A stretch of DNA of 64,000 nt from Mikania micrantha (Eukaryota; Streptophyta; Magnoliopsida; Asterales; Asteraceae), in the NCBI GenBank assembly GCA_009363875.1, contig CM018682.1, positions 58,612,031-58,676,030 of the forward strand, written 5' to 3'. This document shows, piece after piece, positions 36,681 to 48,304 of the stretch. Positions within the stretch are counted from its first letter, which is position 1. Each line of letters opens with the position of its first letter. Below the pieces are notes generated by a model. The model made no database searches. It saw only the letters and a program-made list of their open reading frames with translations, and was not told where the DNA came from. The translations under genes and the position numbers were made by a program.

Positions 36681-37907
36681 CTCTACCTCTTGCTACTTGA
36701 GCCCTTGGTTGATTCTTCTTGGGACAATCCCAAGAAAAGTGTCCAGGCTCGCCACAGTTGTAGCAAGACCTGTGATCAACAGCAACAGTTGTGGCTGCAT
36801 TGTTGTTCTTGTTCTGGTCTCCCGTGCCCCGGCATTGATTGTCCCAGTGACCAAACTTCCCTCAGCTAGTGCATTGTCTGCACTGGGTGTTTGGTGGATG
36901 ATGATATTGGCAGTTGTTGCACAAAGGTGCTGTGCTAGTGTAGGGCCTCTTGATCGGTAGAGGTGGTGGTTGGTTGATCTTCGATGCCTGAGTGGTCGCA
37001 GCAAAGTTCTTGACCACCTTTTGTTTCTTGCCGGTCGTTTATCTAGCTTCCTTGATGTTCCAGCCCTTGCTGAGTCAGCTTCTTTCTTTAGAGCCCCGAA
37101 GGCAACCATCACATCTGTCAAAGTTGCTGGCAGAGTAACAGCCATCTCCATGGTAGTAGGATGGGCAGAAATCATGTGCCCTTGGATACAAGACGGTAGT
37201 CCACCAACATACCGCTTTATCCTATTCTCCAGTGTTGGCACTACGTCCGGTGCCAATGTTGCTAACTCGTTGAATCGGGTGGTGTAGGTAACATGCCTAG
37301 CACAAATCATAACAAGGTTAAGCAGCTCAGTTTCAACCTTGTTCAGTTCATTCCTTGGGCAAAACTCTGCCCGCAGCATGGCCTTGAAATCATCCCAAGG
37401 CATTGACAGAGCCTCATCCCTGCCCCGAGTCTGAACTTGAGTGTTCCACCAAGTCAACGCTTGTTTGTTGAATGAACCTGCATCATACCTCACTCTGTGC
37501 TGATCAGGACAGCCACTGATGTCGAGGGTTGTCTCCATCTTCTCGACCAATTGGATCAATCCAACGGCACCCTCACTGCCACTGAAACTTGGTGGCTTGC
37601 ATCCTACAAAATTTTTGTAGGAATAGTCCTCATGGTGTTTGGTATTGCCACTGCCTTCCCCATATGAGTTGGCAATGTTGTTACTGTTGTGGCTGTTGAT
37701 TCTTTTCATCATGTATGGGATCACATCTCGCAGTTGACTGGTCAGCAGTGTGGCCAGTGCAATGGTAGCAGGATCCAACTCATGGTTGGGTGGTGGGTGA
37801 GGAGAAGGTAGATGTGAAGGAGAGTTAGGTGGTGTTGGGGTTGATGAGTGTGGAGCTGAATCTTATGGTGGTGGCAGTAAAGCTAGTGGTGGTCTTCTTG
37901 GCGGCAT
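36681..37907 (-). pseudogene. gypsy2 gag, broken
   Basis: The start is the ATG at 37905-37907 (MPPRRPP). An in-frame TAA occurs about 15 codons later, in the proline-rich head. The gag domain is open from 37778 down (GVIP-type head, CKPPSFSGSEG, TLDISGCPDQHRVRY, WWNTQVQTRGR). A frameshift lies near 36900. One zinc knuckle is spoiled by a stop (near 36870); the second (CYNCGEPGHFSWDC, about 36728-36770) is intact. Confidence 0.85.
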
Positions 37908-38060
37908 TCTGATCATAACCGAAAGAAAATCGGTTAGTGCAGTGATCAGATGCAGAAGACATATGCAAATAGAATCCTATGTTGTATGTTCACTACATGA
38001 TGCTCCCTAGGTTATAGTCTAGGCCAAACCGTTTAAGTAATATGACCTATATTTCTCTAT

Positions 38061-38079
38061 AACCATGGCTCTGATACCA
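38061..38079 (-). promoter_or_regulatory. gypsy2 primer-binding site (tRNA-iMet)
   Basis: The minus strand reads TGGTATCAGAGCCATGGTT, a full match to the 3' end of plant initiator tRNA-Met, 3 bases from the 5' LTR at 38083. Confidence 0.93.
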
Positions 38080-38082
38080 ATC

Positions 38083-41000
38083 TGTCACACCCTGAGCCGG
38101 CGGGCTGGATCGACTTTCCCGTCGGGCGGAAGGTTCCCGGGGCACAATATCGTTATGATAATGGTAATGATCAGATTGTTTGTATAGCACATGATATGTA
38201 AATGAGAAATGCTAACATGACAATGATATAGAATTACAAAGTTAAATTACATTGTTTCCTCATAATTTAACCAAGTAAATCTATTCAAAAGAATCAATGA
38301 GTTTCTATCTTGTAACTGTACAAGATCTACAACAGATGATTCATTGTTTTGTCATTCCAAAAGTATGTTCAACACAAAATGTAATCTAGCTATGTTCTTG
38401 AATACTGGTGACTAAACATGTTCGTCACCTGAGAAACATGCATTTAAAAAAAGTCAACACTAGGTTGGTGAGTTCATAAGTTTGATAATTGAAAACCTTG
38501 AATTGTTCACATACACAGTCACAATGTCATACATGTTACTTGTAGATTGTTTGGTTCACCCATTCTCGCAATGGCCTCTCCATAGTTATACTTACAAGTA
38601 GTGCCTCATCCTATTAGTTATGCTTATATATAGGGCATATGTAGGGGAACAAGCCCCAACCAACTTCCCACCACATACCTAATAGAACATAACACCACTT
38701 GCAGTACAACTATAGACACATGTTAACATTTCCCTTGTTCATTCCGTTTGATATCTACCCGTTGTATCATATGTAGAATAATATGTCGTGAGGGGTTTAG
38801 TTATCAAACCGAAGTATTGATACACCCTCAATGTACTAAGGAAGTTAGATTAATTTAATCTGATCCTTGTCATGATTCTATATCTTGTGCGGTTAACTGT
38901 TGATCACTTTTAAATAATAAGAGTGTTAGTTAACCAATTGATATTTGTTCTCAACTTGAAGTGCACAGAGCCTAAAAGGAATCCATTGCAATCCTCACGT
39001 AATCAGATTACAATACATCCGATTTACCTCTACCACTTTGTGTTCCCATAGACCTCATCGAAACTATTACTAGTAATATGACATGAGAGAAAATCAATTC
39101 CTCAGTCTACTAGTCAACAGTAACCGATGGATTAATTACTCATCACTACAGATTAATATCACCATGTGTCGCTTTCCAGACCCTGACTGTTCGTCGCCCT
39201 GTCACCGGTCATACGTTACCGGCCAAATGAGATTACGATCAACATACTAGCCCTACAAGCTAGAGGTTTGTCAAACCTATGGTACCACTATGCTATCGTC
39301 GGTTTAGTCACGTCAAACTAGCTGGTCAGCGATTTGTGAAGGGACTTACAATGATCATACTTGAATACATGGCACATGATTGAAATGATATAATACAGAC
39401 AATTCAATAGTAATCAGTTGTACTGTGTTCACCAAAGTTGTTTGTTCTCACTGTTGTGTGTTCTCGTTGATGTTAACAATGTTATATAAGATCTTGTCTT
39501 ATTTTACGATGTTAATTGTTGTGTGAATGATGTTGTTTTCATGAAGTTACGTTATCATGATTATTATTCCTTGTTGTTCCATATAGTCACCCTGTTGTCA
39601 CTAAGGTGTGGTAAGAATGTCATACTACACTTAGTAGACTCAGGTGGTGGATGATACTTGTTTTGCGTTATCTTGTAGTATGCCCTGAGTTATAAGCTAA
39701 GTTTTATAAGAACTTGTCCTATTACACTTAGCTAACTCCGGTGTTGAATGATATTATGAAGATATATTATCTTCATATCATTCATGTGTGTTGTTGTTAC
39801 TGTCATCATGTTCACCTGTGATAATCTCAATGTCTGTTCTTGTAAGAATAATTAAGTGTTATAAGATAGAATCTTACAACTATGTTATTCTATTGTGTTG
39901 AGGATCTATGAAGTTATATTATCATATTCATCTTAGTTGTCTCAGTCGTAATATGATCATACAAGCATACATACAATGATAAGCGATAATAAGTCTAGCA
40001 ATATTATCTAAATCAAAGTATAAGCAATATGTTGAACTAAAACTTTTAAACAAATAAAAGGTTTTAGCATGTTTCTCAGCCCCGAGACTTTAAAATCAGT
40101 CAAGATTAGAAAAGGGGCATATGAACTCACCTTGTAGTAGTTGTGGTTGACTTAGCCTAAACAAGAATGAACGCGCTCTTCATTGTACTCGTTGTTTTCA
40201 TGATCCCGTACTGATTTCACAATGTTGTAACTTATAAGTGTAAGTTATAGGAGTTTGTGTGTGTGTATGTGTGTGTTAGCCCTAAAGTTGGCTATTTATG
40301 TGTTTTATTCGGCCCCGGTTCTATTGTTGTAGGTCATACTAACACTTAATCAAATTAGATCGAGTTTAGTATGTCTATTTTTGTGTTTTATGACTAACTT
40401 TAGTTTTGACCTTTGTTTGCCTTAACTTATTCTTGAAAATCCAAAATCATTTCATGATACAATAATTACTTGTATTAATAGGATCTTTAATAACCAACCT
40501 AAGTGTTAAATAGCCATCAAATTTACCTTGTAAACTTAAAGTTTTAAGTTTTTGCGAATGCATTAAGCCAAACTCTTACCACCTTTGTAATAATATCAAC
40601 GTTTTCTCATGCACCTTATCCCTTGAAATTCTAGTTCCATGGGTGTATTGAAATTTACTCATTTAAGTCACGTGGGCCGAATTAATCCATCGGGCTGAAC
40701 CAGTGGACCTTAGGCCAAACCAGTGGGCCTTGGGCCGAACAGTGTGCTGTGTGATGATGTTGGGCCTGAAACCGTCTCACGGACCAACCGAATGGGCCGA
40801 ACTAAAGGTGTTAGGCCGAATGTAGTCGAGGCCCGACCGAATGGGGTGGCATAGGTCAAACTGTGAGCCTGGTCGAATGAAGGTGATGCTCGGCCGAATG
40901 AAGGATGTTGGCCAGAACGAAGATCAACCAACGAATGGCCTGTCCCAATCGAATGGCTGGCAACATAATAACTGCCGAAGGATGGTGGCCATTCGGCCTT

Positions 41001-42265
41001 GGTCTCATCGGCCCTAGGCCACTCGGCCAACTGGGTTTGTGCTTCGGCCACATCAAGGTTAACCTAGAGCTGCCCTCATCTCAGGATTCTATGGTGGTTT
41101 CAAAGATGGTGTAGGCCGGGTAGGGTTCTCGAGGGTGTAGGATTCGAAGGGAAGGGCTTCGAACCGGGGGAAGGTAGTGGGTCGACAAGAGCTTAGAAAA
41201 CCCTAAAAATCGCCATTTTGCACCTCATATTACCTCGAATCAGATGGTTTTCATTCCAGATCGGTTGTACTTATTTGTAGAGGAGGTTAAGAGCTTCGTT
41301 TAGGCTCAAGAATCACTCGATTTCGTTAAGAAATGAGCAAGTTATGGTGATTTGAAGTTTGAAATCTAGTGAGAGAGAGGGTAGCCGGGATTAGGATTTT
41401 AGAGAGAGAGTGGGAAAGGAGAAATGAGGAAAAAAGCCCTCATTTAGGGTATTTATACCCCGAGGGTGTTCGGGTTCATTTCGGTTGCTCGGTTCTCGTC
41501 TTCGTTGCGTTTCCGGTTCGTTACGCGCATTTTACGCATTTTAAGTAAAATAGATTTATTTCTAAGTTTTTAAAGGTTTTGATTCCTAATAAATGTTCTG
41601 TAATTATTTTTCTTATTTTATTATCGTTCGAATCGTTTATCAATTTCATTTCGTCAGATCGCGTCACCTTCGCGCGTATTCGTTCGAATCGTCACCCGAA
41701 CGAACACGACGATGGTTTCACTTTCTGATTCTTGTTGTTTTTTTTTTCTTTCTAGTCATCATTTCAGAATGTTAAACTCACAGATATGTTTGTGTGAATC
41801 GTCACCCATGCAAACACACTGTTAGGTCATTATTCTAAAACAACACTGCAATTATGTTTGAATTGTGTCTCCTCACCGATGGACTCAAATAAACTTCCTA
41901 TTTTCACATTCTTTTCCTTGAATTCACATTGTTTTCATAATGAATTATCGGCCAACTGATTCTAGTCATCTATGGATATCAGATCGCAACTGACATGTTG
42001 TAGTTGTTTACTTGTACACTGTTGTTTCTCCTGATTCGTTGTATTAATTTGTACTTAGGTTTTCACCAAAATACATACAACTATTGTTTATCGAGAGTTG
42101 TTGTACTTACGGTATTTAAGTTTTCACTTAAATACGTACAACTGTTTCTTGTGTTCTGAGTTATGTTATCACACGCACTGTTCATGCATTGTATTTAGAC
42201 ATAGTAAATAGTGAAAGTACACATACCGTACGGACTTGCCGGACGATCACGTACTGGATGTGACA
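38083..42265 (-). repeat. gypsy2 5' LTR (4,183 bp)
   Basis: It matches 29046-33337 with scattered substitutions and several deletions. It keeps TATA at 41450-41457, a donor-like CGAG|GTAAT at 41233, the CGAATG tract 40672-41050, a donor-like AAG|GTGAGT at 40130 and an acceptor-like CTCAG at 38429. Its right end TGTGACA is followed by the GGGAC duplication. Confidence 0.92.
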
Positions 42266-42270
42266 GGGAC

Positions 42271-42734
42271 CGAATGAGATACAACTAGAGAATGAACAGA
42301 ATCAGGCGAATGAGAAAGTCAGTATGACAGTTAGTCCAAATGGCTTAGGCGATTGAACCTATTCGGCGAATGAGTGGATCGAATAAGGCTATTCGCCGAA
42401 TGAGTTGGCGAATGGGGCTATTCGGCGACTGAGACTGATTCGGGTAAACCTATTCAGCCGACAGACTCATTCGGGCTATCTGTGGTTTTTAGCAACTAAA
42501 ATCGCAATAACTTTCCATCTAGACAAAAACTAAGCACCAAATTTGGTACAGAACTTCAGGACATGATTACCATCCATTTGGGATGACTGTTTTGAGAAAA
42601 ACACCACAAAACCCATTGATTTTGAATGCAACAGTGACTTGGGGAACAAGAAACTCAGGGTTTTTGCAAGTTACGAAAATCCAATCACAGATCTAATGAT
42701 TTTGAATGAAAATGGAGTAGAATCAAGAGCCAAA
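42271..42734 (-). other. Copia 5' leader, primer-proximal part
   Basis: This is an untranslated stretch between the copia primer site and the gypsy2 insertion. It is filled at 42285-42480 with GAATGAG, ATTCGGCGAATG and related words, the same vocabulary as the copia and gypsy2 LTR tracts. No reading frame is apparent. Confidence 0.8.
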
Positions 42735-42746
42735 GCTCTGATACCA
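42735..42746 (-). promoter_or_regulatory. Copia primer-binding site (tRNA-iMet)
   Basis: The minus strand reads TGGTATCAGAGC (followed by TTTGG), matching 12 bases of initiator tRNA-Met, 3 bases from the 5' LTR at 42750. Confidence 0.9.
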
Positions 42747-42749
42747 CTT

Positions 42750-43395
42750 TGTAGGACCAATTAGGAGCTCGAAAACAATCCGATTCCAATGGATATCTAC
42801 TCGACAGCCAGTGGAATAGTGCGGAATCCTATTCCAGGGTTTTCCAATCGAAACCAACAGCAATCGTGGTGATCCGAAGGAGAAGGATGGACGTTTGATC
42901 GAGAATCGAACACCACGGGATGTGAATCGAACTTGGATGTGCAATGGCCGCTCTAATCTCCTCGGGTTTTGACTCTGGGTTCTCAGGGAAGAAGGAGGGC
43001 TCTCAAAAGTTAGGTTTAATGAAGTTTGAATATGTATATATAAGCTGTCATCATTCGGCCGAATGAGAGGCCGAAGCAACTCATTCGGCGAATGACTTGG
43101 CAGAATGGACAGGTCAATCGAATGAGTCATTCGGCGAATGAGTCATTCGGCGAAGGAGTCATTCGTTTGCCCTAGTCATTCGCTAGGCGTTCATTCGACC
43201 GAATGACTTTATTCATAGAGCCATTCGTCCGAATGAGTCTGTTAAACATATAAACTCAAAGTTAAACGTACTCAAACACATATAATCAATAATAGACATT
43301 AAGAACAATATAGAAAGACCACTTCCATTAATATCATAAGCTTTATACACAAAGGATAGTACAAAATAGAACTAGGGACATTTAATGCATCTACA
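42750..43395 (-). repeat. Copia 5' LTR (646 bp)
   Basis: It matches 9814-10413 but is 46 bp longer, the extra bases lying inside the CGAATGAGTCATTCGGC tract (about 43090-43150). A TATA-like TTATATATAC lies at about 43034-43044 on the minus strand. Confidence 0.92.
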
Positions 43396-43984
43396 CATTT
43401 TTAATCAACTACATCAAACTCTATAAAACGATAGAAATGTTGTTCCTGGATGATTTTCATACTGATTAACAACATTTGACACCATATAAACCCTCAAATT
43501 TCGGATTTCACCCATCACACCCACAACCACAAAGGAGACCCACGAAAATCCCCTCAACACCCACCAAAATTTCTTACCTAGATGTAGTTTGATATAAGAA
43601 GACTCCAAATTGTGAATTTCATGAAAGATTAGACCCAAATTAAGCAAGAATTTGGTTCAATTTTCTAGAAAATTGGATTTCTCCTCTTTTCTCTGGTTGT
43701 GGCAGTCCACTGGAACAACAAGGAGGGGGTGATTCTTTGACCAATTTTGACCACAACATAACACATAATCTACTTGTGCTCAAGTTTCAGCTAATTACAC
43801 ATTTAGTCATTCTATTACTAGTTACCTTTAACTAGTTATAACTAACTAAGTTATGTTAGTTAACACCCAACATATAGTTTGTAATTAACAAGTATTTTTA
43901 AAACACCCACCAATTTAAAACAAAACATAACTATACACCAATTATATTTGTTTTATAATATTTTCCCAAAATGGGTTGGTACAC
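43396..43984. other. Non-coding stretch, probably an older LTR, right half
   Basis: This is the continuation of 8416-9813 beyond the copia insertion, starting with the CATTT duplication. No supported reading frame is present; the 77-codon minus-strand open stretch at 43414-43647 has no recognisable features. A donor-like CTAG|GTAAGAA at 43577 (minus) resembles those in the gypsy LTR leaders. Confidence 0.4.
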
Positions 43985-44119
43985 AAGAAATCCTTAGCTG
44001 ATGAGTCTTTAATCATATCGATAGAAGAGATTCAGATAGATGAACAATTACATTTCATCGAATTAAAAAATTGAAATGAAGTCGTATTCCAAACGTTAAG
44101 GTTCGATGGAACTCCAAAC

Positions 44120-44331
44120 TAGGGCCGTCCAAAATGCTCGTTACTTGATGCTCGCTCGAAAAAATCTCTAAAAAAGATCGTTCGAAATTCGCTCGGTTTT
44201 AAACGATCCGAGCACGCTCAGTTTGGTTTCAAAATGAGTCGAGCATGAGCCAAGGCAAGCTCGCTCGTTGCTCGCTCGGATAGTCGCTCATTTGGCTCGC
44301 TCGATTTGGCTCGTTTAAGTATAACACAGTT

Positions 44332-44366
<35 letters not shown>

Positions 44367-45148
44367 TATTAACACTAAAGTGTTTCAAGTTTTTAAAGAT
44401 GAATAATGTTTTGTATTCAAACTAAATTATAATGATGTTTACGAAGTATTTATACATTTTAGATTTTTTTATGCTTTCGTATTATGAGTATTCATGGAGC
44501 CGGTTTTTAAAGATTTTGGATGGAACCATAAACCTAACCGTTATTAACGGTTTTTGAATAATAATAACCAAAACTGAACCATAAGAATTAAAAGCAAAAC
44601 AAACCGCTAAACAGTTTGGTTTAGAGCTTGGGCATTTTAGGTTTGGGATGTTTGACCCGTTAAGAATAAAAACAAATCGTTTTATTATATGAGATTCAGT
44701 ACTTGTATTGTAAGCCCAAATTTATATATGTGTGTGTGTGTGTCAATGATGTCTAAATCAATGAACTTACATATGTACCTATTTAATATGTGTGTATGTA
44801 TGTGTGTGTATCATAAAGTCTGGTTCAGTTTTTTAACAACCAGTTTTTTAGTGAAAACCACAAACCAAACCGTTAACTATGGCTTCAAACTTTTGAAACT
44901 GCTGACCAAATGTTTTGGAAAAAGACCGGCCGTGAAACTAACCTTATGACCGGTTCGCATTAAATTTTATTTTGAAACCGAGCCAAACCGAACCAAGCCG
45001 AGCCGCTCGGTTTTAAGATGGGCCGAGCAACGAGCACAACATTCGGCTCGATTTTGCAAATCCGAACGAAGCCGAACCGCTCGGTTTGTAAATGAGCCGA
45101 GCCCGAGCACACCCTCACTCGGTTCGGTTTGGCTCATGAACAGCCCTA
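44120..45148. mobile_element. Non-autonomous hAT-like DNA transposon (1,029 bp)
   Basis: The left end is TAGGGCCGTCCAAAATG; the right end read inward is TAGGGCTGTTCATGAGCC. These imperfect inverted ends are flanked by a perfect 8-bp duplication CTCCAAAC (44112-44119 and 45149-45156). An 8-bp duplication with TAGGG-type ends fits the hAT superfamily. The subterminal regions (44140-44310 and 44975-45140) are rich in GCTCG/CGAGC words in opposite orientations, which could fold together or bind a transposase. No transposase frame is present, so it must depend on another element. Confidence 0.8.
44335..44363. repeat. TA dinucleotide microsatellite
   Basis: An uninterrupted run of about 13 TA units lies inside the hAT-like element. 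Confidence 0.9.
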
Positions 45149-45573
45149 CTCCAAACGCAGCCCAGAGTTCACTTGGGTGCGTGAGGACCACATGAAATCT
45201 AAGGATCCCCACCTGTTTATAGAGGAAGTCTTATGGGTGACCATTCATATGAATCCATCTATTATGATTAACAATTCTGAAACGATATTCCCTGATTTTA
45301 TAACGAGCGTTGTATTTGTAGAGCTGACAATCTTTACGAATATAAACGTAAGTTACACATTTTAACGAGATAACCAAAAAATATATTTTTACGAAATTTA
45401 AAATAATAAAAAGGAAATAAAAACATTTATTAGAAATTACCACCTTAAAAGATTTAAAAGAAAACCATTTTTATAAAATATTTCATGTTATAAAGTCGTT
45501 TTATAAAAACCCGACAAAACATTTTGATAAGAAGTAAACAAAATAAAAACCGAGCACCACATTGAATCCAGAC

Positions 45574-45581
45574 TATAAAAG
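45574..45581 (+). promoter_or_regulatory. TATA box of gypsy4 LTR
   Basis: ACTATAAAAGTC lies upstream of a CT-rich leader, the same arrangement as in the other LTRs; the donor-like site follows 207 nt later. Confidence 0.6.
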
Positions 45582-45961
45582 TCGAAACCCTTCCTTCTTC
45601 TTCACTTTTCCCAGCCACTATCTCTCTCTAAAAAACACAAACCCGTCACCTCCCTCACTCTAGATTCTATCTCTAGAAATCTCTTCCATTTCATAACCAT
45701 TTCAAGTGATTTCGGTGTCAAAACACTTCTCCACTCGTCTACATTATGAAAGCACAAGAAAAACTATCTCAAACGACGTCAAACAAGGTATCTAGCTAGA
45801 TTTTTCGGGCTTTGTGGGTTTTCTGACCAACCTGACACCAACTCGTTTAAAACGGTTTCACACGTTACAAGCCAGCTTTACTACCATTCCCAACTAAAAA
45901 GCATCATCGATTTGGCAATAAATTGCAAAAACGTCATCTCTGCAATGGCTGGTCTCTTTTT

Positions 45962-46750
45962 CAGGCGAATGGCTCGTAAGAATGGCCATAAGAATGAGTC
46001 ATTCGTATGAATGGCCATAAGAATGAGCCATTCGTACGAATAGCCCACAAGTATGCGTCATTCGTATGAATGACCATAGGAATGAGGCATTCGTATGAAT
46101 GGCTATACTTCGTATGAGTGGCCATAATAATGAGCCATTCATGCGAATGGACCACAAGAATGAGTCATTCATATCAAAAGAATGAGTCATTCGTGTGAAT
46201 GGCCAACAAGAATGAGTCATTCGTATAAATGGCCACAAGAATGAGCCATTAGTGTGAATGGCCCACAAGAATGAGTCATTTTTATGAATGGCCCACGAGT
46301 ATGAGTCACTCGTATGAATGGCCATAAGAATGAGTCATTCCTATGAATGGCCATAAGAATGAGCCATTCGTACGAATGGCCCGCCAGAATGAGTCATTCT
46401 TTTGAATGGCCACAAGAATGAGTCATTCGTATTAATGGGCATAAGCATGAGCCATTCATATGAATTGCTATAAGAATGAGTCATTTGTAGGAATGGCCAT
46501 AAGAATGTGCCATTCGTAAGAATGGCCCACAAGTATGAGTCATTCGTAGGAATTTCCATAAGAATGTGCCATTCGTATGAATGGCCCACAAGAATGATTC
46601 ATTCGTATGAATGGCCACAAGAATGAGTAATTCATATGAATGGACATAAGAATAAGCCATTCGTGTGAATGGCCCGCAAGAATGAGTCATTCGTATGAAT
46701 GGCCCACGAGAATGAGTCATTCTTATGGATAACCACAAGAATGAGTCCTT
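45962..46750. repeat. GAATGGCCATAAGAATGAGTCATTCG tandem tract
   Basis: About 25-30 irregular copies of a 25-32-bp unit combine GAATGGCC, AAGAATGAG and CATTCGTATGAATGG. The unit is itself palindromic (CATTCG...CGAATG). Open stretches on the minus strand over it merely translate the repeat. Confidence 0.9.
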
Positions 46751-47056
46751 CCCATTTTAATTACATGATCTCGGTTAATAATTCAGATTTGAATAGAACA
46801 ATCAAACAAAGAATCATAGCTCAAACATACCGTCAAACCTTCATTGAAGGATTAGAGTAAAGTTCCGTTTCCTATGCACGTTTACCTTAGAACTAAGCAA
46901 ACTGCTTAGTCATGTGAGTTTTCATAACCCCTTTTAAATCTTTCTGTTTTAAACTTGGGGGTGAAACATGTATACTCTAAACTTTTATACTTTGGTATAA
47001 CACTTGTGAAACTAGGATGTCATTGATGTAATGCCACTAGACTGGCATTGACCGGA

Positions 47057-47265
47057 ACTACTGTTGATTGAGTTGACTTCGGTCCTCCACGGTGATTCGT
47101 TACACTGTTGATTGAGTTGACTACGGTCCTCCACAGTGATTAGGGTAAACTCTTATGGATCTTGAACCACTGATGATTGAGTTGACTTCAATCCTCTGCA
47201 TTATTTCATTACATTGTTGATTGAGTTCACTACGGTCCTCCGTAGTGATATACTGTTGATTGAGT
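47057..47265. repeat. 45-bp minisatellite interrupted by gypsy3
   Basis: Five units start CTGTTGATTGAGTTGACT and continue with CGGTCCTCC and AGTGAT (about 47060, 47106, 47170, 47214 and 47253). The fifth is split by gypsy3 and resumes at 60809 with GAGTTTACTTCGGTTCTCC. Confidence 0.85.
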
Positions 47266-48121
47266 TGTCACACCCCTGCGCCGCGTGCGGAATCCACGGC
47301 GCGGTGACGTATGAACAGTTGAATCATGCACAAGTATTTAATAAGAACAACCACAATGGTTTACTACGTTGCATAATGTTAGACAATTGTTTGGTTACAG
47401 ACAATCTAACTATCAAAATAAGACAACTACAGAGCCAAAATATAGTTTACAAAATAAGACTCCAAACAAGACAATTAAACAATTAGGATTTAATGAGTTT
47501 CTATTCCATCCTAGCATGTTTCTTCATCTTGTTCTATCTTAATCGGTCTCCTTAGTTGTCCCTGAGAATGTCTTAAACCTGATTACCTGAAACACGTGAA
47601 AAGTAACTGTCAACTACAGACGTAGTTGGTGAGAACAATAGGTTTAATCATTTGTAAGCATGAGTATATGATATAAGGCATAGGTAAGTTAAAGCAACAT
47701 AAGATTCACACGGATGAGCTGCAACCCAAACTAACATCAAGTAAGAAAATGAGTGTAAACAGTCCAATCACTGTTTGCACGAGAGTCAACATATAATATC
47801 AAGTCCCAAACCACGTTTGGAGTTAGATAATGTGTCAACAGTTTTGATAAAACCATATGTAACCGAAATCTGCAGTTAGTTTATAAAACAAATTTAAAAA
47901 CTAACTGCAGCAATCGGCCTGCCCCAATGTGTGTGTCCGCTTTCCCTTGTTGTGATCACCCAGTACTAACGCTAATGAATATGATACTTGATGCTTTTAC
48001 AAGTTTGTTTACAACAATAGACACCATGTTTCTGAACCTTTCTTTAACCGGATGTGTTAATGCCTTAATTGACAACATGAATTGAAAACCTAGATTTAAT
48101 TCCACGAATTAAATCCTTTGT

Positions 48122-48304
48122 TTTGAATACCATGAAATGAATCTGTTGATTTGAATACCATGAAATGAACCACTTGATTTGAATACCATGAAATGAACCA
48201 CTTGATTTGAATACCATGAAATGAACCACTTGATTTGAATACCATGAAATGAACCACTTGATTTGAATACCATGGAATGAACCACTTGATTTGAATACCA
48301 TAAA
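48122..48304. repeat. 28-bp minisatellite in gypsy3 LTR
   Basis: About six and a half copies of a unit containing TTGAATACCATGAAATGAA and CCACTTGA. The same array, with the same number of units, is at 58072-58254 in the other LTR. Confidence 0.92.

Larger units (their letters stand above)
29046..42265 (-). mobile_element. gypsy2: complete but broken Ty3/gypsy chromovirus nested in the copia leader
   Basis: The 13,220-bp element has LTRs 29046-33337 and 38083-42265 and a perfect 5-bp duplication GGGAC (29041-29045 and 42266-42270). The minus-strand order is 5' LTR, primer site, gag, protease, RT, RNase H, integrase, purine tract, 3' LTR. LTR divergence (several percent, with indels such as the extra block near 31155-31225) makes it clearly older than gypsy3. 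Protein similarity places it with gypsy1 (family A) in the Tekay/Del-like chromoviruses, although most of its chromodomain is missing. Confidence 0.94.
9814..43395 (-). mobile_element. Ty1/copia element of SIRE/Maximus type with nested gypsy2 and internal triplication
   Basis: Both LTRs are present (9814-10413 and 42750-43395) and flanked by the perfect 5-bp duplication CATTT (9809-9813 and 43396-43400). The minus-strand order is 5' LTR, primer site, leader, gag, protease, integrase, RT, RNase H (the copia order), spacer, env-like frame, purine tract, 3' LTR. Removing gypsy2 and two extra copies of the 3,408-bp unit leaves about 13.5 kb. An extra frame after pol is the hallmark of the SIRE/Maximus lineage. 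All frames are broken. The LTRs differ by a few percent and by a 46-bp indel in the CGAATG tract, so the insertion is not recent. Confidence 0.92.
43985..45240 (+). pseudogene. gypsy4 pol 3' end (linker and chromodomain), interrupted by a hAT-like element
   Basis: On the plus strand 43985-44119 encodes the end-of-pol linker (DESLIIS, EEIQIDEQLHFIE, then VKVRWNSK in another frame). After the hAT element, 45149-45240 continues with PEFTWVREDHMK and DPHLF, the rest of the chromodomain-like tail. The order and orientation are continuous once the insertion is removed. Beyond 45240 the expected purine tract and LTR start are missing and sequence passes directly into LTR interior, so a deletion is likely. 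Confidence 0.75.
45241..47265 (+). repeat. gypsy4 LTR, first part (plus strand)
   Basis: It carries LTR-interior sequence in plus orientation: a TATA box at 45574-45581, a CT-rich leader start (CTATCTCTCTCT), a donor-like AAG|GTATCT at 45788, a large motif tract (45962-46750), a GTGAGTTTTCATAACCCC block near 46914 matching the second donor block of gypsy2, and a 45-bp minisatellite at the gypsy3 insertion point. It continues at 60809-61315. The true LTR start is missing. Confidence 0.7.

Noticed and set aside
43414..43647. Possible small host gene with a donor-like site at 43577
   Set aside because: There is no recognisable domain, no matching exon partner, and the setting is LTR-like on both sides of the copia insertion.
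45961..46738. Several minus-strand frames with repeating peptide pattern
   Set aside because: They are direct translations of the CATTCG/GAATGG tandem tract with no independent support.
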